Source: JBAPRR01 sp049281195 (GTDB taxonomy: Bacteria; Actinomycetota; Acidimicrobiia; Acidimicrobiales; CAVXTF01). From it: DNA of 14,790 nt. The stretch spans positions 1 to 14,790 of the forward strand of contig JBAPRR010000256.1 in the NCBI GenBank assembly GCA_049281195.1, in the 5' to 3' direction. Made by a program: the position numbers and the translations under genes. The notes under the pieces were generated by a model. The model was not told the DNA's origin and made no database searches. It worked only from the letters and a program-made list of their open reading frames with translations. Every line of letters starts with the position of its first letter. The first letter of the stretch is position 1. This document shows positions 1-6,018 of this stretch, in pieces.

Positions 1-599
1 CCCACAAGCGAGCTCTGCAGAGATGACACGTTCGGAGTCGGGGTGCCGTCGAGCGCCGTTATGACATCTCCGACCTGAAGTTTGTTGAACGCTGAGGTAC
101 CTTCCACCATCGCCCATACGAGTACACCGGCGTTGTGGTACGGCACGCTGTAACCGAGCTGACGCAGGCTCACCGCTGCAGCGGTCAGTTGGGACTCCTC
201 CATCTCGACGGTCCCTTCGTCGTCATACTCCTGTTCCGTCACTCCTTGATCGATGAAATCGGACTTCGGGTACAAGACCGCGTTCGAGTCGAAGTGGAAG
301 TAGAGCCAGTTGCCCACGGTGACGTCTGCAACTCCTACGTCGGTGAGTAGAAGGTTCCCTGTGACGTCGTGGGCCTTGCCGTTCGGGACTGTCAGTAGGG
401 GCACCACGGCCTGAGCCTGTCCGGGGACCAGAGCGAAGTAGGAAAGATTTATCGTGAAGGTGATCGCGTAGCCGATCGCCAAGATGGCGACGACTATCAA
501 TGTGACGAACGGCCAGCGACGCCGACGGCGCCCGATTGCGCCGTTTTCGCCCTCTGGTGGACCTGGCGTCGGCTGGAGATTTAGTTGGGAGGTGATCAT
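1..599 (-). CDS. YlbL-type PDZ / Lon-like membrane protease, N-terminal part (runs off left edge)
   Basis: Translating the minus strand from an ATG at 599 gives about 199 uninterrupted codons to the window edge. A short Arg-rich cytoplasmic tail (RRRRR near residues 24-28) precedes one membrane segment (about residues 29-50), then an extracytoplasmic region (YFALVPGQAQAVVPLL, GNLLLTDVGV, EMEESQLTAAAVSLRQLGY) and the start of a PDZ domain (GVLVWAMVEGTSAFNKLQVGD). This order is that of actinobacterial YlbL-like proteins, in which a Lon-type S16 protease domain with a Ser-Lys dyad follows the PDZ; that half lies outside the window, so activity cannot be judged. Start: ATG 599 shares CATG with the start of the HEAT-repeat gene on the other strand. 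An in-frame ATG at 632 is an alternative. Neither has a convincing ribosome binding site. In M. tuberculosis a YlbL-like gene (Rv3194c) neighbours a DUF2342 gene, and a DUF2342 gene is also present here at 3921. Confidence 0.85.
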   Translation of the reverse strand, partial: MITSQLNLQPTPGPPEGENGAIGRRRRRWPFVTLIVVAILAIGYAITFTINLSYFALVPGQAQAVVPLLTVPNGKAHDVTGNLLLTDVGVADVTVGNWLYFHFDSNAVLYPKSDFIDQGVTEQEYDDEGTVEMEESQLTAAAVSLRQLGYSVPYHNAGVLVWAMVEGTSAFNKLQVGDVITALDGTPTPNVSSLQSSLV

Positions 600-1317
600 G
601 GCAAGCGAGCGGGAACGGACAGAGCCTGCCATGGATCGTCAGTCGAGCGGGCTCACCTCCGACGCCGGTGACAGGCGAAGGGCCCTCGTGGCGGGCTATT
701 CCGGCGATGTTTCCACACTCGAGGAGCTCTTCGGAAGCGCAGATCCAACGGTCAGAGCCGCGGCGCTCGGTGGTCTCGAGCGATCGGGGAACCTGGCCCT
801 CGAGTTGCTTGTTGCAGCGTTGAGCGACAGTGCATGGCAGGTGCGTAGGCGCGCCTGCGAGATTGCCGGAACAAAGCGCCGTGACCCCGCACCGATTCCC
901 GACGATCTGCTGGCGCCCGTAGTGACTGCCTTGTCAGAGATACTCGCCGACGAAGAGCCTCTCGTCTCAGAAGCCGCCTCGTGGGCGCTCGGGGAACTGG
1001 TCATCATCGACCGCACCGATGGCGAAGACCTTGGACGTGCCGTCGAAAAGCTGGGCGCTGTGGCGGCGAATCACAAAGATCCGCTCTGCCGCGAGGCTGC
1101 CGTTGCCGCGCTCGGATCGATCGGCGACCCGTCCTCTCTCCAATTAGTTCTCGACGCGCTCGACGACAAGCCGCCAATTCGAAGACGCGCTGCGGCCGCA
1201 TTGGCTGCGTTCGATGATCCGAAAGCTGAAGCAGCATTGCAACGGTGCCTCACCGATCGCGACTGGCAAGTCAGACAGGCGGCCGAGGATCTACTGGGGA
1301 TCGCCGGTACGGAATAG
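598..1317 (+). CDS. HEAT-repeat protein
   Basis: 239 residues from ATG 598. The frame is open further upstream to an ATG at 484, but ATG 598 is preceded at ideal spacing by a strong ribosome binding site (GGGAGGTG at 587-594), so I take it as the start. After a charged N-terminus the protein is built of about six helical HEAT-type repeats with the usual D-x-x-V/I-R-x-x-A-A pattern: near residues 49-60 (DPTVRAAALGGL), 78-90 (AWQVRRRACEIAG), 119-134, 161-177 (DPLCREAAVAALGSIGD), 192-206 and 222-235 (DWQVRQAAEDLLG). HEAT solenoids are protein-binding scaffolds. Nothing here shows an enzymatic site, signal peptide or membrane segment, so it is probably cytoplasmic. It diverges from the YlbL-type gene and converges on mreB 57 bases downstream. 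Its stop codon lies in the first unit of a 14-bp tandem repeat. Partner and function are unknown. Confidence 0.85.
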   Translation: MASERERTEPAMDRQSSGLTSDAGDRRRALVAGYSGDVSTLEELFGSADPTVRAAALGGLERSGNLALELLVAALSDSAWQVRRRACEIAGTKRRDPAPIPDDLLAPVVTALSEILADEEPLVSEAASWALGELVIIDRTDGEDLGRAVEKLGAVAANHKDPLCREAAVAALGSIGDPSSLQLVLDALDDKPPIRRRAAAALAAFDDPKAEAALQRCLTDRDWQVRQAAEDLLGIAGTE

Positions 1318-1359
1318 CCGGTACGGAATAGCCGGTACGAATTAGCCGAGGCGAATCAG
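1304..1359. repeat. 14-bp tandem repeat, four units, over the HEAT-gene stop codon
   Basis: Units CCGGTACGGAATAG at 1304-1317 and 1318-1331 are identical. CCGGTACGAATTAG (1332-1345) and CCGAGGCGAATCAG (1346-1359) are progressively diverged copies. The first unit contains the true stop TAG (1315-1317). Because 14 is not a multiple of 3, the TAGs of units 1-3 fall in all three forward frames. The array fills most of the gap between the convergent HEAT and mreB genes. I see no classical hairpin with a T tract here. Confidence 0.9.
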
Positions 1360-1374
1360 CCTTGACAGCTGGTT

Positions 1375-2376
1375 TCAAACACCCGCCATAAACAGCGAAC
1401 GCAGAGAATCGAAAGAATCGAGACAGCGTCCCGCTCCGAGGGCCACACACTCGAGCGGCGTGTCAACGACGTGAACAGGCACCGCGGTCTCGTTGGCGAG
1501 CCGCTTCGCGAGACCCCTCAAAAGCGATCCACCCCCGACAAGATGCACTCCTTGAAAGATGATGTCTTGAGCAAGTTCGGGAGGGGCTTGACCGAGGCAC
1601 TCCACTGCGGCGCTCACTATCTGACGAATCTGTTCCTCGATCGCACCGCGCACCTCTTGTGGTGAAAGGGTGACCGTCTTCGGCATTCCCGTCATCACCT
1701 CGCGGCCGCGCACCTCCGCGTGCATCTCGCCCTCGTAAGAACCTGCTGATCCGATCGCGAGCTTCACCTCCTCCGCCGTGCGCTCACCGATAGCGAGACC
1801 ATGAACGCGTCTCACGTAAAGTTGGATCGCAGAATCCAGATCGAATCCTCCGCAACGCAGTGCGCGTACCGCGACGATTCCGCCAAGGGATATCACCGCG
1901 CATTCCGAAGTGCCTCCGCCTACGTCCACAACCATGTTCCCGAACGGTTCGTGAATCTGGAGCCCCGCGCCGATTGCTGCAGCCATCGGCTGCTCCATGA
2001 GAAAAGCCTCAGAAGCTCCAGCCCTTCTTGCCGCCTCGGTAACCGCTCGACGCTCGACCGAGGTGATCGCAGAAGGAACGCAGATTAGGACGCGGGGACG
2101 GTTGAACCTCGAAACCCCGCATCTCTGCAGCAAAAGACGGATCATCCGCTCCGTGATGTCGAAGTCGGTGATCGCTCCCTGACGCAGAGGACGTACCGCC
2201 ACGATGTATCCGGGGGTGCGGCCGATCATCTGCCAAGCCTCGTGTCCGATGGCAAGAACGTCCTGAGTTCGCGAATTCAGGGCGATGACAGTGGGCTCGT
2301 TCAAGACGATCCCCTTGCCACGTGCGTATACGAGAGTGTTGGCCGTTCCCAGGTCGATCGCGAGGTCCCTAGCCAT
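1375..2376 (-). CDS. mreB: MreB-family rod-shape actin homologue
   Basis: 333 residues, the usual MreB length. MreB is a bacterial actin that forms membrane-associated ATP-binding filaments directing the elongation machinery for peptidoglycan synthesis. Visible nucleotide-site motifs are phosphate-1 DLGTANT (residues 8-14), phosphate-2 VVDVGGGTSE (149-158) and the adenosine motif LVGGGSLLRG (279-288). The segment MEQPMAAAIGAG (127-138) matches the conserved MreB EEPMAAAIGAG, with Gln in place of the second Glu. ATG 2376 directly precedes the canonical N-terminus ARDLAIDLGTANT. No strong ribosome binding site is seen. No mreC, mreD, rodA or penicillin-binding-protein gene lies beside it, so it is a solitary copy; a second mreB in a standard cluster elsewhere is possible. 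It is divergent from the HtrA-like gene at 2475 and convergent with the HEAT gene. MreB rather than DnaK or FtsA is secure from length and motifs. Confidence 0.95.
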   Translation of the reverse strand: MARDLAIDLGTANTLVYARGKGIVLNEPTVIALNSRTQDVLAIGHEAWQMIGRTPGYIVAVRPLRQGAITDFDITERMIRLLLQRCGVSRFNRPRVLICVPSAITSVERRAVTEAARRAGASEAFLMEQPMAAAIGAGLQIHEPFGNMVVDVGGGTSECAVISLGGIVAVRALRCGGFDLDSAIQLYVRRVHGLAIGERTAEEVKLAIGSAGSYEGEMHAEVRGREVMTGMPKTVTLSPQEVRGAIEEQIRQIVSAAVECLGQAPPELAQDIIFQGVHLVGGGSLLRGLAKRLANETAVPVHVVDTPLECVALGAGRCLDSFDSLRSLFMAGV

Positions 2377-2442
2377 GCTTCAACTCTCGCACTAGGCCCT
2401 GCAAGGCCACAACCCGCAGAAATGTCCAGGCCCGATGCCCAT

Positions 2443-2468
2443 TCGAGGACGCCCAAAGCTATCCTCGA
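2443..2468. promoter_or_regulatory. Inverted repeat TCGAGGA-N12-TCCTCGA in the mreB/HtrA-like divergent spacer
   Basis: Perfect 7-bp arms at 2443-2449 and 2462-2468 are separated by 12 bp. The right arm overlaps TATCCT (2460-2465), a possible -10 element (TAnnnT) just ahead of the start at 2475, and the octamer CGATGCCC occurs at 2433-2440 and 2466-2473. The position suits an operator or a 5'-end hairpin for the divergent pair. No regulator is known, so function is inference. Confidence 0.3.
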
Positions 2469-2474
2469 TGCCCG

Positions 2475-3797
2475 ATGGACCCAGGTGACACGTCTCCTCC
2501 GCATGAGGAGCCGTTCGAAGATGCGGAAGATCGTTGGGGGGAGCAGGGTTCCAACGACGATCTATTCGACGACGCCACCGAATCGCTCTTTGACGAGGGC
2601 ATTTCCCCTGAAGATGACGGTCCGCTCCGGGGATGGATTCCTCCTGACGACCGGCTTTGGCTCCACCCATCTGAGATAGGACGCGAGTCGCGGGTCAGCT
2701 CGTTGATAGAGGGGCGTAAGCGCGCCAGGCGGTCCGAAAGAAGAGGATTGATCGCCGCGGGAATTGTCACCTCGGCTGCGCTCACCGCCGCCATCGCCGC
2801 TGTCGTGCTCGCCGCCACTTCGCAGAATCCCGTTGCTCACAGCTCCGACACTGGACAGGTTCCACATCTGACAAGTGCGATGACCGCTTCTCGCGAGCCT
2901 GCCAAAAGCTCGGGCACGTGTCCTTCTGCATGGATGTCACAGCCAACGTGTGCGGCACTGAAGAAGATCGAACCCTCGATGCTCCAGATCGTTGCGAAGC
3001 ATGGAGGCAAGTCAGAAGAGGGAACGGCCGTCGTCGTTCCCTACGCGACCGCCACGGTCGCCGTCACCTCCGCATCACTCGTCGGTGGATCCGCGACCGT
3101 GGAGGCTCTGAACAAAGCGGGCAAAGAAGAGAGCCTGAGCGTCCTCGGTATTGACAAAACCAGCGGGATCGCGGTGATCCGCGTGCCCTGGCAAATGCCT
3201 GCCGCATCTATTGCGACCCAAGCTCTGGCTCCGGGACAATTGGCGGTTCTCGCCTGTGTCGGGCAGTCGAACTCCATGGAAGCCGCAATGGGTGAGGTGA
3301 AGCAGGGCAACGCGTCAGGAACGAAGCTCATGGACGCGATCGACGTCGCCATAACGCCGGTAGCAACGCCGGGCGGCCTTCTTCTCGATTCGCAGGGAAG
3401 CGTGGTCGGCGTTCTTGGCGCTACGCAGAAAATCTCCAATGATCTAGTGGGTGAATTCATCCCGTCGTGGCTTGCTGTGGGAGTCGCGGACAAACTCGTG
3501 GCGGAGCATCGTGTCGTGCACGGATGGCTCGACGTGGAAGGAACGAGCGATCCTCGTGGGGGTGCGGTGGTGGAAGTAGTTCCCGCGAGCGGGCCTGCCG
3601 CCAAAGCTGGATTGAAGGCCGGCGACGTGGTCGTCGCCATCTCCGGCTCCGATGGAACTGCGCAGATCCAGTCGATGGCGGATCTACGCGGACGTCTCTA
3701 CCTCGAGCCTCCAGGGGCCCACGTCGAGCTCGAGGTCGTACGGGACGGTCAGGAGATGACGATGTCCCCTGTTCTGTCTTCTGCTGCCCACTCCTGA
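2475..3797 (+). CDS. Membrane-anchored HtrA-like PDZ protein, probable pseudoprotease
   Basis: 440 residues. A long acidic cytoplasmic N-terminus (1-75) includes RLWLHPSEIG (60-69), a W-x-HPSE motif I recall from other actinobacterial HtrA-like proteins. A basic stretch (80-90, RKRARRSERR) and one membrane helix (about 91-114) follow, then an extracytoplasmic trypsin-fold region (about 160-345) and a C-terminal PDZ domain (about 348-430, VVPASGPAAKAGLKAGDVVVAI). Alignment by eye to DegP/HtrA puts Ser201 (VTSASLV) where the catalytic His is expected (TNNHVV), Gly231 (KTSGIAVIRV) where Asp is expected (SDIALI) and Pro299 (ATPGG) where the Ser is expected (GNSGG). All three triad residues are therefore missing while the fold-defining surroundings remain. 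It may be a substrate-binding or regulatory pseudoenzyme. No in-frame start lies upstream within the spacer, and no Shine-Dalgarno is seen. Confidence 0.8.
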   Translation: MDPGDTSPPHEEPFEDAEDRWGEQGSNDDLFDDATESLFDEGISPEDDGPLRGWIPPDDRLWLHPSEIGRESRVSSLIEGRKRARRSERRGLIAAGIVTSAALTAAIAAVVLAATSQNPVAHSSDTGQVPHLTSAMTASREPAKSSGTCPSAWMSQPTCAALKKIEPSMLQIVAKHGGKSEEGTAVVVPYATATVAVTSASLVGGSATVEALNKAGKEESLSVLGIDKTSGIAVIRVPWQMPAASIATQALAPGQLAVLACVGQSNSMEAAMGEVKQGNASGTKLMDAIDVAITPVATPGGLLLDSQGSVVGVLGATQKISNDLVGEFIPSWLAVGVADKLVAEHRVVHGWLDVEGTSDPRGGAVVEVVPASGPAAKAGLKAGDVVVAISGSDGTAQIQSMADLRGRLYLEPPGAHVELEVVRDGQEMTMSPVLSSAAHS

Positions 3798-3881
3798 CGG
3801 TCCCCGCTCCTGACAGGTCTCCTGAACTGCCCCCTCTTGAACTGGGCCCACTCGTGAACTGGGCCTACTCATGAACGGGGC
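3790..3881. repeat. Degenerate ~16-bp tandem array starting at the HtrA-like stop codon
   Basis: About six imperfect units of 13-17 bp follow the pattern (A/C)CTC-x-TGAAC-x-GGGCC. Examples are CTCCTGAACTGCCCC (3819-3833), CTCTTGAACTGGGCCC (3834-3849), ACTCGTGAACTGGGCCT (3850-3866) and ACTCATGAACGGGGC (3867-3881). The first unit contains the gene's stop TGA (3795-3797), and every unit carries a TGA. The array occupies most of the 123-base spacer before the DUF2342 gene. Confidence 0.75.
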
Positions 3882-3908
3882 GCGAACCGCCCGGGTGGCT
3901 ACTCCGAA

Positions 3909-3914
3909 TACGAT
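3909..3914 (+). promoter_or_regulatory. Possible -10 element of a leaderless promoter for the DUF2342 gene
   Basis: TACGAT fits the actinobacterial TAnnnT -10 pattern and ends six bases before GTG 3921, which would place transcription start on the first base of the start codon. The absence of any Shine-Dalgarno ahead of GTG 3921 agrees with a leaderless mRNA. No good -35 hexamer is seen. This is inference from spacing only. Confidence 0.35.
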
Positions 3915-3920
3915 GCGCGC

Positions 3921-5219
3921 GTGAGCGGTGCAGGCGCATTCGGCCAGGGAAGCTTCTTCGAGAGGCTGTTGGGCGACCTCGTGCAGATGATGGGTTCCGC
4001 CGGTACCGGAACGGGACCGCGCATGGAGATGGCCCGAACCTTCGCCCACAACGTCGCCGCCGGCACAAACCCCGAGCCGAACGTCGACCCGAGCGAGCGG
4101 ATCCGTATCGAGGAACTGGCTCGGGTCGCCGAGATGCATATCGCCGACGTGACCGGATTGTCGGTCGCAACAAGCGGATCCATCGAGGTGGTGGCCTTCG
4201 GACCCGGCATGTGGGCGTGGCAGACCGTCGAGGACTGGCAGTTCCTCCTTGGTGCAATGTCCCCTGAGCAGCTCCCGGGACAGGCTGCCGCGGGCGGCGC
4301 TTCCCCCGGGAACCTGGGATTTGGTCAGCCGGGGTCGGACCTCGCCGGGTTGGATCTCACCGGGTTCGGTGAGGACTCAGAAGAGGACCTCCTCGGCAAG
4401 GTGATGCAGACGATGGGGCCGATGTTGTCGGCTATGCAGGTGGGTTCTGCGGTGGGACACCTGGCCCGTACGACGATGGGGACCTACGAGCTGCCGATCC
4501 CCCGCCTCAATCCCTCCAAGCTGCTCTTCATCCCGTCCAACATCTCCAAGTTCGCGGACGACTGGGGCCTACAGCTGGACGAGGTACGCCTGTGGATCTC
4601 GCTTCGGGAACTCACGATGCAGGCCATCTTGGCCCGCACGTTCGTGGCGGAGCGCATGAAGACCCTCATCACCTCGTTCCTTCAAGGTGCTTCGCAGGAT
4701 GCGGCAGGTTTTGCCGGCCTGCTCGGCGGGATCGACCCGTCAGACCCTGAAGCGTTGCGCGGTCTGTTCGAGGATCCATCCGCTCTGCTCGAGGTCGAGG
4801 TGTCGCCTGAGCGTCAGCATGTCGCCCGCGAGATATCTGCGATAACCGCGGCGATGCTCGGCTACGTCGAGCACGTCCTGGACACGGCGGGCAGCAGGCT
4901 TCTTGGTGACCGCACCGTGTTGAGCGAGGCGTGGCGCAGAAACCTGGTCGACAACAAGCCTCAGATAAGCGGCACCGAGGCGTTCTTGGGAATCGACGTG
5001 GGTGCTGCTCAGGTCGACCGCGGAACCTCGTTCGTCAAAGGTGTGGTCGACCGTGAGGGAGAACAGGGCCTCGGGCGCTTGTGGGAATCGGCAGCCACGC
5101 TCCCCACGCCCTCTGAGGTTGACGCTCCGGGGCTGTGGCTCGAAAGGCTGAAACTCCAAGATCCGGAAGAGTCAGCGGAGCCGGAGGAAGGCTCGGGACC
5201 AGGCCAAGGGCCGAGCTGA
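3921..5219 (+). CDS. DUF2342 zinc-hydrolase-family protein with the HExxH motif lost
   Basis: 432 residues from GTG 3921. The body matches the actinobacterial DUF2342 family (annotated as zinc-dependent metalloprotease or F420-biosynthesis-associated protein): an N-terminal helical part with a conserved segment at 60-82 (RIRIEELARVAEMHIADVTGL), AW-x-x-VEDW (99-106), GPMLSAMQVGSAVGHLA (166-182), LFIPSNISKFADDWGL (202-217) and DEVRLWISLRELTMQAI (220-236). Active members have HELxH where this protein has Arg229-Glu-Leu-Thr-Met233, so both zinc-binding His residues are replaced and only the Glu remains. A Gly/Pro-rich linker occupies about 115-150, and the tail (410-432) is acidic and low in complexity. 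The true biochemical role of the family is not established. The upstream HtrA-like gene is 123 bases away in the same direction; a separate, possibly leaderless, promoter is likely. Confidence 0.8.
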   Translation: MSGAGAFGQGSFFERLLGDLVQMMGSAGTGTGPRMEMARTFAHNVAAGTNPEPNVDPSERIRIEELARVAEMHIADVTGLSVATSGSIEVVAFGPGMWAWQTVEDWQFLLGAMSPEQLPGQAAAGGASPGNLGFGQPGSDLAGLDLTGFGEDSEEDLLGKVMQTMGPMLSAMQVGSAVGHLARTTMGTYELPIPRLNPSKLLFIPSNISKFADDWGLQLDEVRLWISLRELTMQAILARTFVAERMKTLITSFLQGASQDAAGFAGLLGGIDPSDPEALRGLFEDPSALLEVEVSPERQHVAREISAITAAMLGYVEHVLDTAGSRLLGDRTVLSEAWRRNLVDNKPQISGTEAFLGIDVGAAQVDRGTSFVKGVVDREGEQGLGRLWESAATLPTPSEVDAPGLWLERLKLQDPEESAEPEEGSGPGQGPS

Positions 5220-5285
5220 GCGTTCGGTTCGACCAGCCGTCGGTTTTGCCCAGCTGTTGGCTTTGCTCAGCCTTCGGCTTCGAGC
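5219..5285. repeat. 17-bp tandem repeat, four units, between convergent stop codons
   Basis: Units are AGCGTTCGGTTCGACC (5219-5234, 16 bp), AGCCGTCGGTTTTGCCC (5235-5251), AGCTGTTGGCTTTGCTC (5252-5268) and AGCCTTCGGCTTCGAGC (5269-5285). The array starts on the last base of the DUF2342 stop and extends into the last codons of the minus-strand gene, whose stop lies across units 3 and 4. Units 3 and 4 can also pair as GGCT/AGCC stems, so the array might serve as a weak bidirectional terminator. Confidence 0.8.
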
Positions 5286-5575
5286 ACTTCTTCCTCGACC
5301 TCGGTCTCCTCTTCAGGAACACCCAGGTCCCATTCCAATTCGAGCTGCTCCCGCTCAGCATCACGCACCACGCGTTCCCGGTTGCGCCTGAATTGGGGAT
5401 CGTGGGGAGGAAGGAGAGTGAGGCGTGCGATGGTCCTCTCACGGAACTGCTCGATGAGGGTGTCATCGCCGTAATCGGACTGGACCTCCCAGTGCGGGGC
5501 GACCGGACCGAGATAGACGACGCGGACATGACCACGTGGGGGCAGTGGTTCTTGTTCTTCGGGCACGTCCGACAA
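5267..5575 (-). CDS. Small acidic hypothetical protein
   Basis: 102 residues of a family I do not recognise. The start is a TTG at 5575, chosen because AGGAGA sits about six bases upstream on the minus strand; the in-frame GTG three codons later would be too far from that site. The N-terminal half contains RGHVRVVYLGPVAPHWEV, which looks like a short beta-rich segment. The middle has Leu/Arg-rich helix (QFRERTIARLTLL, then RRNRERVVRDAEREQLELEW), and the C-terminus (about 83-102) is a run of Glu and Val. There is no signal peptide or membrane helix, so it is probably cytoplasmic. It converges on the DUF2342 gene and diverges from whiB. Coding is supported by the good ribosome binding site, the ordered composition and the lack of any better competing frame. 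Function is unknown. Confidence 0.65.
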   Translation of the reverse strand: MSDVPEEQEPLPPRGHVRVVYLGPVAPHWEVQSDYGDDTLIEQFRERTIARLTLLPPHDPQFRRNRERVVRDAEREQLELEWDLGVPEEETEVEEEVLEAEG

Positions 5576-5769
5576 CTAGATCTCCTCTCACTTGCCACGG
5601 TCACACTACGCCGCCCACGCGCTGACCAGCACCTGTACTGATTTGACAGGAAACCGAAAGGAAAGGCACATGAGATTGACAGTCTGATCTGCGGGTAATG
5701 ACCATCGGGGAAACGATCTACCTGAGTAACCCCGCTGGTAATCTGGATGGCGTCGCCTTTGGAGGTTCG
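5576..5769. other. Divergent spacer upstream of the first whiB gene
   Basis: This 194-base spacer contains two TTGACA hexamers (5643-5648 and 5676-5681), neither followed at standard spacing by a good -10. A TAnnnT match, TAATCT at 5739-5744, would give a leader of about 19 bases to ATG 5770. A five-codon open frame (ATG 5670 to TGA 5687, peptide MRLTV) is preceded by a purine-rich AAAGGAAAGG. No RNA gene or riboswitch is recognised. Confidence 0.3.
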
Positions 5770-6018
5770 ATGGACACGGACTGGATGATGCGAGGGAAGT
5801 GCAAGGAACTCGACCCTGGCATTTTCTTCCCCAATGATTGGGTCGGTGTCCAGGTGGCCCAGCGCATCTGCGCGGACTGTCCCGTCAAGTCCCTGTGCCT
5901 CGAATATGCACTTCAGAACCGTGTCGACCACGGCGTGTGGGGCGGTGCGTCGGAGCGCGAAAGACGGCGCATCCTTCGCCAGCGCAGGCTTGCAAAGACA
6001 CGCGGCGCTCGGAGCTGA
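5770..6018 (+). CDS. WhiB-family [4Fe-4S] transcriptional regulator (first copy)
   Basis: 82 residues from ATG 5770, which follows GGAGG (5761-5765) closely and gives a normal WhiB length. An upstream ATG at 5698 in the same frame would add 24 residues with no WhiB similarity. Four Cys residues that bind the iron-sulfur cluster are present: Cys11 (GKCKELDPGIFFP), Cys34 and Cys37 (ICADC) and Cys43 (SLCLEYAL). The turn motif GVWGG (55-59) and a basic C-terminal tail (SERERRRILRQRR) for DNA contact follow. WhiB-like proteins bind sigma factor region 4 and DNA and respond to redox state or nitric oxide. Length and motifs resemble the WhiB1/WhiB2 type, but the subfamily is not certain. The next gene overlaps its stop codon, implying translational coupling to the formimidoyltransferase. 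Confidence 0.93.
   Translation: MDTDWMMRGKCKELDPGIFFPNDWVGVQVAQRICADCPVKSLCLEYALQNRVDHGVWGGASERERRRILRQRRLAKTRGARS

Noticed and set aside
135..350. 71-codon plus-strand frame
   Set aside because: Antisense to the YlbL-type gene, whose family sequence is recognisable across this stretch.
484..597. Upstream ATG 484 as start of the HEAT-repeat protein
   Set aside because: It would overlap the N-terminal coding region of YlbL by about 115 bases, and a far better ribosome binding site precedes ATG 598.
2242..2679. 145-codon plus-strand frame across the mreB start and the HtrA-like gene
   Set aside because: Overlaps two well-supported genes in other frames and has no similarity or ribosome binding site.
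5035..5931. 298-codon open frame on the minus strand
   Set aside because: Spans parts of DUF2342, the small hypothetical gene and whiB in other frames, has no ribosome binding site and gives a composition unlike a real protein.
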